In this document: piece after piece, positions 1 through 11,606 of the stretch
How positions within the stretch are numbered: the first letter of the stretch is position 1
Layout of the letters: the number at the start of each line of letters is the position of its first letter
DNA from: Azotobacter chroococcum
GTDB taxonomy: Bacteria > Pseudomonadota > Gammaproteobacteria > Pseudomonadales > Pseudomonadaceae
Assembly: GCF_004339665.1 (NCBI RefSeq)
Contig: NZ_SMMU01000017.1
Coordinates: 1-64,000 of the forward strand
Length of the DNA stretch: 64,000 bases
Direction of reading: 5' to 3'
Notes under the pieces: model-generated
The model's input: the letters and a program-made list of their open reading frames with translations, nothing else
Database searches by the model: none
What the model was told of the DNA's origin: nothing
Translations under genes and position numbers: made by a program

Positions 1-102
1 AAGGCTGCCTGGTGCCGACAGGCATGCCTTCAGCTGCTCACGCTGTTCTGGGCTGAGGCTGGAGAGCTGAGCGATCCATCGCGTGAACTGACTCGTTTTC
101 AT
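1..102 (-). CDS. Probable transposase N-terminus (partial, cut by window edge)
   Basis: On the minus strand an ATG at 102-100 opens a frame that stays open to the window edge (34 codons, beginning MKTSQFTRWIAQLSSLSPEQ). A strong ribosome binding site (GGGAGGTGG) lies just upstream of the ATG. The short helical 'SQFxxWL...LxxLxxxQR' opening resembles the start of IS1595-type zinc-ribbon transposases, but only the first third of that N-terminal region is visible, so the family call is tentative. The noncoding strip up to chrA (103-194) holds small inverted repeats that could belong to the element end. It could instead be an unrelated small protein. Confidence 0.4.
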   Translation of the reverse strand, partial: MKTSQFTRWIAQLSSLSPEQREQLKACLSAPGSL

Positions 103-136
103 GATCCACCTCCCGCATGCGGAAACGTCATGATCA

Positions 137-184
137 GCTTAGCTTGCTGCAACAGCTAACTCAGACATAGCCTTTCACAAAGGC
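137..184. repeat. Short inverted repeats between transposase fragment and chrA
   Basis: Two small inverted repeats lie here. TTAGCT and AGCTAA flank a 9-nt spacer at about 139-159. GCCTTT/AAAGGC flank a 3-nt loop at 170-184, eleven bases beyond the chrA stop. The second could be a weak chrA terminator or the border of the insertion element. The sequence alone does not decide. Confidence 0.35.
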
Positions 185-194
185 TCTTCGCCTC

Positions 195-1550
195 TCAGCG
201 CAGCCCCAGATGCACCAGCAATCCCGCCAGCGCACAGCCCGCCAGCACTTCGATCACCCCGCGCCTGAAGCGGAACAGCGCGATGGCGGCGGCCAGGGCG
301 ATCAGCGCCGAGGGCCAGTCGAGGCGGCCGGCGAAGCCTTCGGGCCAGAGCACGTGGTAGCCGAAGAACAGTGCCAGGTTGAGGATCACCCCCACCACCG
401 CGGCGGTGATGCCGGTCAGCGGGGCGGTGAACTTCAGCTCGCCGTGGGTGGATTCCACCAGCGGGCCGCCGGCGAGGACGAAGAGGAACGACGGCAGGAA
501 GGTGAACCAGGTGACCAGGCAGGCGGCCAGCGCGCCGGCGAGGAACGCCTGCTCGGCGCCGAACAGTTGCTGGACGTAGCCGCCGACGAAGCCGACGAAG
601 GCCACCACCATGATCAGCGGCCCCGGCGTGGTTTCGCCGAGGGCCAGGCCGTCGATCATCTGCGTCGGAGTCAGCCAGCCGTAGTGGCCGACCGCGCCCT
701 GGAAGACGTAGGGCAGCACCGCGTAGGCGCCGCCGAAGGTGAGCAGCGCGGCCTTGGTGAAGAACCAGCCCATCTGCGTCAGGGTGCCCTGCCAGCCGAA
801 CAGCGCGGTCAGAAGGCCCATCGGCAGCAGCCAGAGCAGGGCGCCGACCAGCAGCAGCCGCGCCAGTCGCGCACGGCTGAAGCGCGCATGGGCGGGCGGC
901 GGGGTGTGGTCGTCGATCAGCGCCGGGCCGAAGCCCGGCTTCGCCGCCGCAGGGCCGCCGGCGCCGCCGAAGCGCTCCGGCGCCAGGCGCCCGCCGAGGT
1001 AGCCGAGCAGCGCCGCACCGAGCACGATCAGCGGGAAGGGCACCTGGAGGGCGAAGATCGCCACGAAGGCGGCTGCGGCGATCGCCCACAGCCAGGCGTT
1101 GCGCAGGGTGCGCGAGCCGATGCGGTGGGCGGCGTGGACGACGATGGCGGTCACCGCCGGCTTGATCCCGTAGAACAGCCCGGCGACCAGCGGCACGTCG
1201 CCGAAGGCGAGGTAGACCCAGGACAGGGCGATCAGGATGAACAGCGAGGGCAGCACGAACAGCACCCCGGCGATCACCCCGCCGCGGGTGCCGTGCAGCA
1301 GCCAGCCGAGGTAGGTGGCGAGCTGCTGGGCCTCGGGGCCGGGCAGCAGCATGCAGAAGTTCAGGGCATGCAGGAAACGGCGCTCGGAGATCCAGCGGCG
1401 CCGCTCGACCAGTTCCTGATGGAGGATCGAGATCTGTCCGGCCGGGCCGCCGAAGCTGATGAAGCCGAGCTTGAGCCAGAACAACAGGGCCTGGCGCAGG
1501 CTGGCGGACGCATGGTCCGGGTGGGGCTGGTGCGGGTGCGTTTCGGACAT
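195..1550 (-). CDS. chrA: Chromate transporter ChrA, long (two-domain) form
   Basis: The 451-residue membrane protein has two homologous CHR halves. The N-terminal half carries FGGPAGQI (about residues 34-41) and [15 protein letters not shown] (about 68-82). The C-terminal half carries the paired motifs [11 protein letters not shown] and LGETTPGPL, separated from the first by a polar, Ala/Gly/Pro-rich loop near residues 190-220. Hydrophobic segments fill both halves. Family knowledge: long-chain CHR proteins export chromate from the cytoplasm, driven by the membrane potential, and are often carried on mobile DNA. No chrB or chrC regulator is adjacent; the only neighbour is a transposase fragment 3' of it. 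The start at 1550 has an AAGAG-type ribosome site. Substrate is inferred from family. Confidence 0.88.
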   Translation of the reverse strand: MSETHPHQPHPDHASASLRQALLFWLKLGFISFGGPAGQISILHQELVERRRWISERRFLHALNFCMLLPGPEAQQLATYLGWLLHGTRGGVIAGVLFVLPSLFILIALSWVYLAFGDVPLVAGLFYGIKPAVTAIVVHAAHRIGSRTLRNAWLWAIAAAAFVAIFALQVPFPLIVLGAALLGYLGGRLAPERFGGAGGPAAAKPGFGPALIDDHTPPPAHARFSRARLARLLLVGALLWLLPMGLLTALFGWQGTLTQMGWFFTKAALLTFGGAYAVLPYVFQGAVGHYGWLTPTQMIDGLALGETTPGPLIMVVAFVGFVGGYVQQLFGAEQAFLAGALAACLVTWFTFLPSFLFVLAGGPLVESTHGELKFTAPLTGITAAVVGVILNLALFFGYHVLWPEGFAGRLDWPSALIALAAAIALFRFRRGVIEVLAGCALAGLLVHLGLR

Positions 1551-2041
1551 CGGGATGCTCTTTGCCGGGGTGTTTGCGCTCGGAGGACCGCCGCCGGGGC
1601 CGAGTCACAGGTTTCCGGCGACGGCTGAACAGGCGTCGCGTGGCGCATCATAGCCTGCGCTGATTGCGTGCGTCTGACCGCCGCCCGGCTGGGAGTCGGT
1701 CAGATCGAGGGGGCGACCCGCCGGCCGCTCGCCGGCGGCGTGTGGCGCTTGTTCACCAGCAGCTCGCCGATGCGGATCAGCTGCGCGCGGCTGCTTGCAG
1801 CAGGACTGCGGAGCAGAGCTGGCTGCGATTGGCGGCAACAGCAGAAACATCGCGAATGAGTTCGCTCCCTTGGCCTGTTCGCCAATGGGCAAGTGCAAGA
1901 CCTTGAAAGGTTGGCTCTGAAGCGTGGCGCAAGGATCTTGGGATCGTGCCCGGTCTGCGGTGCATGATCCGGTCGGGAAGGAGGGCGCCGAAGAGCCGGC
2001 GTGGCGGAGCACGCCAGCCCTGTCCGCAGGTTTTCGGCGCG
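1551..2041. other. Intergenic, no gene seen
   Basis: This 491-base stretch separates chrA from the BON-domain gene. Open frames exist on both strands, including a 135-codon minus frame, but they are rich in Arg/Pro/Ala, match no family I recognise and lack a good ribosome site. The chrA promoter should lie in the left part. I see no tRNA, strong hairpin or clear -35/-10 pair. Confidence 0.5.
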
Positions 2042-2413
2042 TTAATCGGCCACCATCAGGGCATCGGCGGAAACGTCTTTCACGCCCTTGATGCTCCTGG
2101 TCTTCTGGATGGCCAGCTCCTTCTCGGCCTCGGAGCTGACCGTGCCGGACAGTGACACCACACCCTGGGTGGTTTCCACCTTGATGTCCATGCCATCGAG
2201 GTCGCTGTCGGCCAGGAAGGTGGACTTCACCTTGCTGGTGATCCAGGTATCGGAAACCGCATCTCCGGCCTTTTCCATTGTTTCGCTGCCAGCGAGAAGC
2301 ATGGGTTGGGCCTGACTCTGCCGGCCATCATCGGCCGCAACGCCACCGGCCATCGTCAGGCCGAGAGCGGCCGTGGCGGTAATGGCGATATAAGTCCAGG
2401 GATGCTTTTTCAT
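2042..2413 (-). CDS. Exported BON-domain protein (OsmY-like)
   Basis: I chose the ATG at 2413 (MKKHPWTYIAITATAALG...) because it gives a typical Sec signal peptide (KK, hydrophobic core, cleavage near AADD at about residues 26-29) and has an AGGAG ribosome site; the longer open frame upstream is not protein-like. The mature part (about residues 50-120) is one BON domain, with the characteristic ITSKVKSTFL, VSLSGTV and glycine-turn pattern ending IKGVKDVSADALMV. The product is 123 residues. BON proteins of this kind are periplasmic, often osmotically or stationary-phase induced, and are thought to bind phospholipid surfaces. A TTGACA hexamer on the same strand (2455-2450) may be part of its promoter. 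Its specific role is unknown. Confidence 0.8.
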   Translation of the reverse strand: MKKHPWTYIAITATAALGLTMAGGVAADDGRQSQAQPMLLAGSETMEKAGDAVSDTWITSKVKSTFLADSDLDGMDIKVETTQGVVSLSGTVSSEAEKELAIQKTRSIKGVKDVSADALMVAD

Positions 2414-2784
2414 GGTGTTCGCTCCTGTTCTTCTTGGGGAATTACAGCGTGTCAACATAACCATGGACTTCCCCGGGACAGGGTAAGTTCTATGCAACAG
2501 CGGGAGGGGAGAGTGCGGCGTTCCTCTTTGTGGCGCTGTTGCAAGGGATTTGCCTGGCGCGGGAGTCGGGAAAAAATGCCCTGCTTGCTCCGTTCGGGAA
2601 TGTGTGATGTGCGTCGGGATACCGGCCTCCCGTGACATCTGCCTGCAATCCGGCCGGGCAACAATGATGCGTTTCACAGCCGGGCATCTGGCGCGGACAT
2701 TCTGTGAACCATGCCCGATGTACGGGCTTATCAGGCCGGTTTTCTGCGCCGATAATTGACCTGCTTCCGTTTCAGGAGAAGGTC
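2414..2784. other. Divergent intergenic region between BON gene and cpdA
   Basis: These 371 bases separate two divergent genes and should hold both promoters. I can point only to TTGACA on the minus strand (2455-2450). Open frames here are short and unconvincing. In most relatives nudF and a DUF1249 gene lie upstream of cpdA; neither is visible here. Confidence 0.5.
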
Positions 2785-3600
2785 TTGCCGAGCCCATCCC
2801 CTTCCGTTGCCGATTCCTCCCTGTTGCTGGTGCAGCTGACCGACAGTCACCTGTTCGCCGACACGCAGGCGCGGCTGCTCGGCATGCAGACCGAGGACAG
2901 CCTGCAGCGGGTGATCGAGCTGGTGCGTCGCGAGCAGCCGCGGATCGATCTGCTGGTGGCCAGCGGTGACGTCTCGCAGGACGGCTCGGACGAGTCCTAT
3001 GCGCGCTTCCGCCAGCTCTGCGCGCCGATCGCCGCACCGCTGCGCTGGACTCCCGGCAACCACGACACGCGCGAGGCGCTGAGCCGGGCCAGTGCCGGCA
3101 GCGACTGCCGCCAGCCGGTCGTCGACCTGGGCAACTGGCGTATCGTGCTGCTCGACTCGGCCCTTCCCAATGCGGTGCCCGGCTTTCTCGAGCCGAGCGA
3201 GCTGGCCCTGCTCGAGCGGGCCCTCGCGGAGGCGCCCGAGCGCCATCATCTGATCTGTCTGCATCACCACCCGGTATCGATCGGCTGCCACTGGATGGAA
3301 TCGATCGGCTTGCGCAACGCCGAGGCGCTGTTCGCCGTGCTCGACCGTTTCCCGCAGGTGCGCGCGCTGCTCTGGGGGCACGTGCACCAGGAGTTCGATC
3401 GGATGCGCCGCGGCGTGCGCCTGCTAGCTTCGCCTTCGACCTGCGTGCAGTTCACGCCCGGCAGCGAGGACTTTTCGGTCAGCGACCAGGCGCCCGGCTA
3501 CCGCTGGCTGCGCCTGCAGGCCGACGGCCGCCTGGAAACCGGCGTGTCGCGCCTGACCGACTACCGCTTCCAGATCGACTACGGCAAGGGCGGCTACTGA
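2785..3600 (+). CDS. cpdA: 3',5'-cyclic-AMP phosphodiesterase CpdA
   Basis: This class III metallophosphoesterase hydrolyses cAMP to AMP in the cytoplasm and so tunes CRP/Vfr signalling. All metal-binding motifs are present: DSH (residues 20-22), GD (61-62), GNHD (91-94), the LHHHP block near residue 157 and GHVH near 199. I chose a TTG start at 2785 because AGGAG sits six bases upstream and the resulting 271 residues match the usual family length; the longer ATG frame from 2704 has no ribosome site and adds an unrelated Cys-rich tail. The order cpdA-yqiA-parE is conserved in gammaproteobacteria, but the usual nudF/DUF1249 partners upstream are replaced here by a divergent BON gene. Confidence 0.93.
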   Translation: MPSPSPSVADSSLLLVQLTDSHLFADTQARLLGMQTEDSLQRVIELVRREQPRIDLLVASGDVSQDGSDESYARFRQLCAPIAAPLRWTPGNHDTREALSRASAGSDCRQPVVDLGNWRIVLLDSALPNAVPGFLEPSELALLERALAEAPERHHLICLHHHPVSIGCHWMESIGLRNAEALFAVLDRFPQVRALLWGHVHQEFDRMRRGVRLLASPSTCVQFTPGSEDFSVSDQAPGYRWLRLQADGRLETGVSRLTDYRFQIDYGKGGY

Positions 3601-3710
3601 GTCCGGCGGGGCGTTGCGGTTCGCCGCACGGCAGCAAATGCGCTGGCCGACTTGAGACTGGCGCGCGCGGCTTGTAGCCTTCCTTCTTCCGTCACTGTCG
3701 CCCGAGATTC

Positions 3711-4328
3711 ATGCCCAGCGCCGCGCCGTCCATCCTCTATATCCACGGCTTCAACAGCTCGTCCGCCTCCCTCAAGGCGCAGCAGCTGATCCGCGCCATG
3801 CAGGCCCTTGGCCTGGGCGCGCGCCTGCGGGTGCCCGATCTGCATCACCATCCGTGCCAGGCGATCGCCCAGCTCGAGACGGCGCTCGCCGAGCTGGGCC
3901 GGCCCATGCTGGTCGGCAGCTCCCTCGGCGGCTACTATGCGACCCATCTGGCCGAGCGGCATGGTCTGCCGGCCGTGCTGATCAATCCCGCGGTGCGCCC
4001 GCACCGGCTGTTCAACGGCCGTCTGGGGCCGCAGCTCAACCATTACAGCGGCGAGACCTGGGAGCTGACCGCCGACCATCTGGCGGTCCTCGCCGCGCTG
4101 GAAGTGCCGCCGCCGCAGGACCCGGCGCGCTACCGGGTATGGCTGCAGACCGGCGACGAGACGCTCGACTGGCGGGATGCGGCAACCTATTACCGGCACT
4201 GCGCGCCCGACGTCGAGACGGGCGGCGACCATGCCTTCCAAGGCTTTGCCGGGCGCCTGCCGGAACTGTTCGCCTTTGCCGGCTTCGATGCCGAGCTGTG
4301 GCGCGATTTCGATTTTTCCGAACTCTGA
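3711..4328 (+). CDS. yqiA: YqiA/YcfP-type alpha/beta-hydrolase esterase
   Basis: The 205-residue alpha/beta-hydrolase begins MPSAAPSILYIHGFNSS (oxyanion-side HGFNSS). It carries the nucleophile elbow GSSLGGYYA (about residues 65-73) and ends with the conserved GGDHAF histidine region (about 169-174). It matches the UPF0227 family, for which short-chain acyl esterase activity has been shown in E. coli YqiA. The natural substrate is unknown. It lies 110 bases after cpdA and 12 before parE, so co-transcription with parE is likely. The ribosome site is weak (GAG upstream of ATG). Confidence 0.88.
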   Translation: MPSAAPSILYIHGFNSSSASLKAQQLIRAMQALGLGARLRVPDLHHHPCQAIAQLETALAELGRPMLVGSSLGGYYATHLAERHGLPAVLINPAVRPHRLFNGRLGPQLNHYSGETWELTADHLAVLAALEVPPPQDPARYRVWLQTGDETLDWRDAATYYRHCAPDVETGGDHAFQGFAGRLPELFAFAGFDAELWRDFDFSEL

Positions 4329-6232
<1,904 letters not shown>

Positions 6233-6233
<1 letters not shown>

Positions 6234-7219
6234 TGCGCCGCTGGCTGGCGGGCCTGGGCCTGCTGCTCAGCCCCGCGCTGCACGCAGCGCTGCCGGTGGA
6301 GCCACTGCGCCTGCTCGGCGAGCACCCGCTCGACGGCATGCCGAGCGGCAACTTCTCCGGGCTGGCGCGCTGCGGCGATGCGCTGTGGGCGGTTTCCGAC
6401 CGCGACGACGATCGCCTCTACCGCCTGCAGCCCGGCGAGACGGCCTGGCAGGCCGAGGCGCAGACCTTCGTCGTGCCGCCGCTGCCCGGCAGCGGACTGC
6501 CCTGGGGGCTGCGGGCGCGGACCAAGCTGATGGGCACGCTGCGCGGCGGCGAGATGGATCTTGAGGGGCTGAGCTGCGACGCCCGGGGCAACCGCTATCT
6601 GGTCAGCGAGGCGCATGCCGCGGTGCTGCAGCTGCCGGAGATCGGTCAGCCGCAGTGGCTGGCGCTGCCGCCGGCGCTGCTGCGCCAGGCGCGGGCCAGC
6701 GGCATGCTGCTGAAATTCAACGCCATGTTCGAGGGCATCGCCGTCGATCCGGCTGGCGAGCGCCTGTGGCTGGCCGCCGAGCGGGAACGCCGCGGGCTGC
6801 TGGTGGTGCACCGCGTCCAGAGCGTCTGGCAGTGCAGCGGCAGCTGCGTGCTGCGCAGCGAGGACGGCCCGGCGCTGCCGCCGGCCCAGCTGGAGAGCTC
6901 GCGTAGCTGGGCGAAGAGCTTCGCCGACCTGGCCTTCCACGGCGACAAGCTGTTCAGCCTGGAGCGCCTGGCGCACCAGATCTGCCGGCACAGCCCGAGC
7001 ACCGGCGAGGTCGAGCGCTGCTGGTCGTTCGCCGACGCGCTGCTCGCCGACGCCCGCCGCTACGCGCAGCCCTGGGGCAGCGCCGAGGCGCTGTGGATCG
7101 ACGCCGAGGGCGCCTGGATCGGCACCGACAACGGCACGCTGCCCCGCGGCGACGGCGAAACCCGGCCGATGCTCTGGCATTTCGCCGCGCCGGCCGAAGG
7201 CTGGAACGGCGCGCCTTGA
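6233..7219 (+). CDS. Exported phytase-like esterase-domain protein
   Basis: The start codon overlaps the parE stop (ATGA at 6233-6236), fixing this start over longer frames. The 328-residue product opens with a signal peptide (MRRWLAGLGLLLSPALHAALP, cleavage after about residue 19), so it is periplasmic. The body is a beta-propeller-like domain with repeated blocks such as NFSGLARCGDALWAVSDRDD, EGLSCDARGNRYLVSE and FEGIAVDPAGERLWLA, typical of the 'esterase-like activity of phytase' family. Paired cysteines in the mature part (for example CSGSC) may form disulfides. It sits between parE and parC, as in other pseudomonads, without known connection to topoisomerase. The true substrate is unknown. 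Confidence 0.78.
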
Positions 7220-7296
7220 ACCCTGGTCACGACACCGCATTCAACTTCTTCCGGCGCCGGCTGCCTGCCGCCGCGCCGCAACCCTGGGACTGACCC

Positions 7297-9555
7297 ATGA
7301 ACGAATCCTTCGATCCCGGCCTGGAAGGCGTGGAGCGCCGCTCCCTCGCGGAATTCACCGAGCAGGCCTATCTCAACTATTCCATGTACGTGATCATGGA
7401 CCGCGCCCTGCCGCACATCGGCGACGGCCTCAAGCCCGTGCAGCGGCGCATCGTCTACGCGATGAGCGAACTGGGCCTGGATGCCGACGCCAAGCACAAG
7501 AAGTCGGCGCGCACCGTCGGCGACGTGCTCGGCAAGTTCCACCCCCACGGCGACTCGGCCTGCTACGAGGCCATGGTGCTGATGGCCCAGCCGTTTTCCT
7601 ACCGCTACACCCTGGTGGATGGCCAGGGCAACTGGGGCGCGCCGGACGATCCCAAGTCGTTCGCCGCCATGCGCTACACCGAGGCGCGCCTGTCGCGCTA
7701 TTCGGAAGTGCTGCTCGCCGAGCTGGGGCAGGGCACCGCCGACTGGGTGCCGAACTTCGACGGTACCCTGGACGAGCCGGCGGTGCTGCCGGCGCGGCTG
7801 CCCAACCTGCTGCTCAACGGCACCACCGGCATCGCCGTGGGCATGGCCACCGACGTGCCGCCGCACAACCTGCGCGAGGTGGCGAGCGCCTGCGTGCGCC
7901 TGCTGGACGAGCCGCAAGCGACGGTGGCGCAGCTCTGCGAGCACATTCCGGGGCCAGACTTTCCCACCGAGGCGGAGATCGTCACCCCGCGCGCCGAGCT
8001 GCTGAAGACCTACGAGACCGGCCGCGGCTCGGTGCGCATGCGCGCGCTGTACCGGGTCGAGGACGGCGACGTGGTGATCACCGCGCTGCCGCACCAGGTT
8101 TCCGGGGCCAAGGTGCTGGAGCAGATCGCCGCACAGATGCAGGCCAAGAAGCTGCCGATGGTCGCCGACCTGCGCGACGAGTCGGACCACGAGAACCCCT
8201 GCCGCATCGTGATCATCCCGCGCTCCAACCGGGTCGACGTGGAGGGGCTGATGCAGCATCTGTTCGCCACCACCGACCTGGAGTCCAGCTACCGGGTCAA
8301 CCTCAACATCATCGGCCTGGACGGCAAGCCGCAGGTGAAGGACCTGCGCACGCTGCTCACCGAGTGGCTGGCGTTTCGCGTGCAGACGGTGCGCCGCCGC
8401 CTGCAGTTCCGCCTGGACAAGGTGGAGCGTCGTCTGCACTTGTTGGAAGGTTTGCTGATCGCCTTCCTCAACCTCGATGAGGTGATCCATATCATCCGCA
8501 CCGAAGACCAGCCCAGGCCGGTGCTGATGGCGCGCTTCGGGCTGACCGAGGTGCAGGCCGACTACATCCTCGACACCCGTCTGCGCCAGCTGGCGCGGCT
8601 CGAGGAGATGAAGATCCGCGGCGAACAGGACGAGCTGGCCAGGGAGCGCGACAAGCTGCTGGCCCTGCTCGGTAGCGAGGCCAGGTTGAAGAAGCTGGTG
8701 CGCAAGGAGCTCCTGGCGGACGCCGAGACCTACGGCGACGCGCGCCGCTCGCCGATCGTCGAGCGCGCCGAGGCCCGGGCGTTGTCGGAAACCGAGCTGC
8801 TGCCCACCGAGCCGGTGACCGTGGTGCTCTCCGAGAAGGGCTGGGTGCGCTGCGCCAAGGGCCACGACATCGACCCGGCGGCGCTCTCCTACAAATCCGG
8901 TGACAATTTCAAGGCGGCGGCTCAGGGGCGCTCCAATCAATACGCCGTGTTCATCGACTCCAGCGGGCGCAGCTATTCCCTGGCGGCCCATTCGCTGCCC
9001 TCGGCGCGCGGCCAGGGCGAGCCCCTGACCGGGCGCCTGGCGCCGCCGCCGGGGGCGAGCTTCGACTGTGTGCTGCTGCCGGAGGACGAGGCGCTCTATG
9101 TCATAGCCTCCGATGCCGGCTATGGCTTCGTGGTCAAGGGCGAGGACCTGCAGGCGAAGAACAAGGCCGGCAAGGCGCTGCTGAGCCTGCCGGCCGGTGC
9201 CCGGGTCATGGCGCCGCGCCCGTTGGGCGATCCGCAGAACGACTGGCTGGCGGCGGTGACCACGGAAGGGCGCCTGCTGCTGTTCCGGGTGGCCGAGCTG
9301 CCGCAGCTGGCCAAGGGCAAGGGCAACAAGCTCATCGCCATCCCCGGCGAGCGGGTCGCCAGCCGCGAGGAGTACCTCGGCGACTTCGTCGTGCTCTCCG
9401 CCCGGGCGACCCTGGTGCTGCAGGCCGGCAAGCGCACCCTGTCGCTGAAGCCGGGCGATCTGGAGTATTACCAGGGCGAGCGCGGCCGGCGCGGCAATAA
9501 GTTGCCGCGCGGTTTTCAACGGGTGGATGCACTCTTGGTCGAGGAGCCGGCCTGA
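7297..9555 (+). CDS. parC: DNA topoisomerase IV subunit A
   Basis: ParC is the DNA-breaking subunit of topoisomerase IV and works with ParE encoded just upstream. It has 752 residues. The winged-helix breakage region contains [11 protein letters not shown] and the catalytic tyrosine in MRYTEARLS (Tyr127). By the P. aeruginosa numbering that this protein follows, the quinolone-resistance positions are Ser87 and Glu91, both the ordinary susceptible residues. The C-terminal third (from about residue 490) is the beta-pinwheel domain that wraps DNA. The ATG at 7297 follows a 77-base gap after the phytase-like gene. Confidence 0.97.
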   Translation: MNESFDPGLEGVERRSLAEFTEQAYLNYSMYVIMDRALPHIGDGLKPVQRRIVYAMSELGLDADAKHKKSARTVGDVLGKFHPHGDSACYEAMVLMAQPFSYRYTLVDGQGNWGAPDDPKSFAAMRYTEARLSRYSEVLLAELGQGTADWVPNFDGTLDEPAVLPARLPNLLLNGTTGIAVGMATDVPPHNLREVASACVRLLDEPQATVAQLCEHIPGPDFPTEAEIVTPRAELLKTYETGRGSVRMRALYRVEDGDVVITALPHQVSGAKVLEQIAAQMQAKKLPMVADLRDESDHENPCRIVIIPRSNRVDVEGLMQHLFATTDLESSYRVNLNIIGLDGKPQVKDLRTLLTEWLAFRVQTVRRRLQFRLDKVERRLHLLEGLLIAFLNLDEVIHIIRTEDQPRPVLMARFGLTEVQADYILDTRLRQLARLEEMKIRGEQDELARERDKLLALLGSEARLKKLVRKELLADAETYGDARRSPIVERAEARALSETELLPTEPVTVVLSEKGWVRCAKGHDIDPAALSYKSGDNFKAAAQGRSNQYAVFIDSSGRSYSLAAHSLPSARGQGEPLTGRLAPPPGASFDCVLLPEDEALYVIASDAGYGFVVKGEDLQAKNKAGKALLSLPAGARVMAPRPLGDPQNDWLAAVTTEGRLLLFRVAELPQLAKGKGNKLIAIPGERVASREEYLGDFVVLSARATLVLQAGKRTLSLKPGDLEYYQGERGRRGNKLPRGFQRVDALLVEEPA

Positions 9556-9839
9556 TGGCAGAATGTCGCGCGAGCGCGTCGGAGGGCGCAACTACCTGCA
9601 ATTAGCTGTCCGCGGCTTCCAAGACGATCACACTGGCCGGCCTGCAAGGGATTGACGGATTGGCCATATCCAAGCCGGCCTTGGCTCGGGGCCTTGCAGC
9701 TGCCCCGGTGGATGGATCCTGCCCACCCCGGGCATGGCCGTTTGAATCACCCGGCGTGCCCTGCCAGTGCAGCGCGCCGGGCCGTGGTTTTTGAAGATGG
9801 ACTATGGCTGCCTGCCGGCAGCCTACTGGGTGAACATCG

Positions 9840-10559
9840 ATGAGATTCCCGCGCTTTCGTTTGCTGGTCCTGCTGGCTGCCCTGTCGTTGCTGGGCGCCT
9901 GTTCCTTTCGCCCGACGACCACCCTTTATCGGCTGGACGGTGGCGACCCCGCGACTCCCGAACGCAACGGCATGGCCGTGCTGCTCGGCCCGGTGACCCT
10001 GGCCGACTATCTGCAAAAGGATGCCGTCCTGGTACAGCGTCACGAGGATGGCAGCCTGAGCACGGCCCGCGATGCCCGCTGGGCCGGTGACCTGAAGGCC
10101 GATATCGACCAACTGCTGCTGCGCCAGCTCGCCTGGCGTCTGGACAGCCACCGCCTGGTGCCCGAGCCGGGCGCGCCCGGCTTCAAGCCGGACGTGCAGG
10201 TCCAGCTGAACATCACCCGCCTGGATTCGGGACCGAAGCAGCCCGCCGTGCTGGAGGCTCAATGGCGTCTACTGGATCGCCAGGGACGCCTCAGAGAGAG
10301 TCGCCTGATCCGTCTGGAGGAGCCGCATCAGAACTCCAGTGCCGATCAGGTGCGGGCGCAGAGCGTGGTGCTGCAACGCCTGGCCGAACAGCTGGCGGCG
10401 GCGATCCAGCCGCTGGCCAAGCAGCAGGCATCGGCTCCGGCGCCGGAGCCACGCAAGAGTGCGCGGGCGGCAGCGCCCAAGGTGGAGAAAAAACCGCCGC
10501 AAGCGCCGGATATCCCCATCGCCAGCCCGACCCGGGACGTCGAGGTGTTCCGCTTCTGA
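9840..10559 (+). CDS. PqiC/YmbA-type membrane-integrity lipoprotein
   Basis: The 239-residue protein opens with a lipoprotein signal peptide and a lipobox LLGAC, with the lipidated cysteine at residue 21, so it should be anchored in the outer membrane. The following region (TTTLYRLDGG, then LGPVTLADYLQKDAVL, then DLKADIDQLLLRQLAW) matches the ABC-transport auxiliary lipoprotein family that includes PqiC. Its C-terminal 50 residues are a low-complexity Ala/Pro/Lys tail ending in VFRF. No pqiA or pqiB (MCE) genes are adjacent. The 284 bases between parC and this start hold no visible gene. The start codon has only a weak ribosome site. Confidence 0.75.
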   Translation: MRFPRFRLLVLLAALSLLGACSFRPTTTLYRLDGGDPATPERNGMAVLLGPVTLADYLQKDAVLVQRHEDGSLSTARDARWAGDLKADIDQLLLRQLAWRLDSHRLVPEPGAPGFKPDVQVQLNITRLDSGPKQPAVLEAQWRLLDRQGRLRESRLIRLEEPHQNSSADQVRAQSVVLQRLAEQLAAAIQPLAKQQASAPAPEPRKSARAAAPKVEKKPPQAPDIPIASPTRDVEVFRF

Positions 10560-10572
10560 GCGGGCTGGCAGC

Positions 10573-11262
10573 TCAGGGCAGGTCGAACAGCAGCGCCTCG
10601 GCTCTGTCGCCGGCCTCCAGCGCGATCCCCTGCTCGCCGCTCAGGGTGGCGCCGTCGCCGGCCTTGAGGGGCACGCCGTTGACTTCCAGGCTGCCGCTGG
10701 CGACGTGCAGGTAGTAGGTGCGCTCGGCGCGAGTCGGCTGGCTGACCTGTTGGTGTTCTTCCAGGCGGGCCAGGTACAGGCAGGCATCCTGGTGGATCGG
10801 CAGCGATCCCTCGCGACCGTCCGGCGAAACCAGCAGGCCGACTCCCTGCACGGCGGAGAAGTCCTTCTGGGCATAGCGTGGCGGCACGTGACTCTGCTGC
10901 GGCTGGATCCAGATCTGCAGGAGGTGCAGCGGCTCGCTGGCCGAAGGGTTGTACTCGCTGTGCACGATGCCGCTGCCGGCGGTCATCACCTGGACTTCTC
11001 CGGCCTTCAGCTGACTGTTGTTGCCCATGCTGTCCTTGTGCTCGACGGTTCCCTTCAGCACATAGGTGATGATCTCCATGTCGCGGTGCGGATGGGCGTC
11101 GAAGCCGCTCCGCGGCGCGATGCGATCGTCATTGATCACCCGCAGCCGCGAGACACCCATGTGGCGCGGGTCGTAGTAGTCGGCGAAGGAAAAACTGTGG
11201 CGGCTGTCCAGCCAGTCCAGGCTGGCATGGCCGCGTTCGGCGGCCGGGCGCAGGGTGATCAT
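10573..11262 (-). CDS. Pirin-family bicupin (YhhW-type quercetinase-like)
   Basis: The 229-residue protein starting MITLRPAAERGHASLDWL is a pirin-type bicupin. The N-terminal cupin carries the metal-binding histidines in FDAHPHRDMEIITYVLKG (about residues 55-72) and GSGIVHSEYN (about 96-105). The C-terminal cupin is degenerate, as is usual. YhhW/pirin members can show quercetin 2,3-dioxygenase activity in vitro, but the physiological role is uncertain. I chose ATG 11262 because GGAG lies upstream and the first residues match the family, rather than the frame start at 11316. It converges with the PqiC-like gene, with 13 bases between stops. Confidence 0.85.
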   Translation of the reverse strand: MITLRPAAERGHASLDWLDSRHSFSFADYYDPRHMGVSRLRVINDDRIAPRSGFDAHPHRDMEIITYVLKGTVEHKDSMGNNSQLKAGEVQVMTAGSGIVHSEYNPSASEPLHLLQIWIQPQQSHVPPRYAQKDFSAVQGVGLLVSPDGREGSLPIHQDACLYLARLEEHQQVSQPTRAERTYYLHVASGSLEVNGVPLKAGDGATLSGEQGIALEAGDRAEALLFDLP

Positions 11263-11606
11263 CGGGTTTCTCCGGGAGGTTGCAGGGGCATTGCTGTCAG
11301 CAAGGCTAGTCTTCACCGGACTGGAAGAAAAACGCGGTTTTCGAAAGGAATTTATCGAAATTATGGATGCTTTGGAGGGGGCGACCGGGAGCCGTTCGTT
11401 ATTGCTCGACGGGGCTGGCCGCCCTCAAGTGCCTTGCGCCGGTCCGAGGGCCGTGAACCCGTGGCACTGGTATTTGCTCCTGCGGGGATACACGGCGGGG
11501 AAGGATAGGCAGCGACAAGGGAGACAGTCGGAAACAAGAAAGCCCGCACGGGGCGGGCTTTTCAGGGGTGTTTCGGATCATGTGGGAACATGTCGAAACG
11601 TTCATT
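11263..11606. other. Intergenic between pirin gene and ssrA
   Basis: The 344 bases contain the ssrA terminator (11539-11561) and must contain the promoter of the pirin gene near its start. No supported gene is present. A short AT-richer patch (about 11328-11370) upstream of pirin is a plausible promoter location, but I cannot assign -35/-10 boxes. Confidence 0.5.
11539..11561 (-). terminator. ssrA terminator
   Basis: Perfect 9-bp stem (AAAGCCCGC/GCGGGCTTT) with a 5-nt loop, followed on the minus strand by TCTTG. It lies 45 bases beyond the tmRNA 3' end and is correctly placed to terminate it. Confidence 0.8.

Noticed and set aside
1605-2012. 135-codon minus frame between chrA and the BON gene
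   Set aside because: Composition is Arg/Pro/Ala-rich, no good ribosome site, no recognisable family, and overlapping frames are open on the other strand, as expected in GC-rich DNA.
7297-9555. Quinolone-resistance mutation in parC
   Set aside because: The determining positions Ser87 and Glu91 are the ordinary residues.
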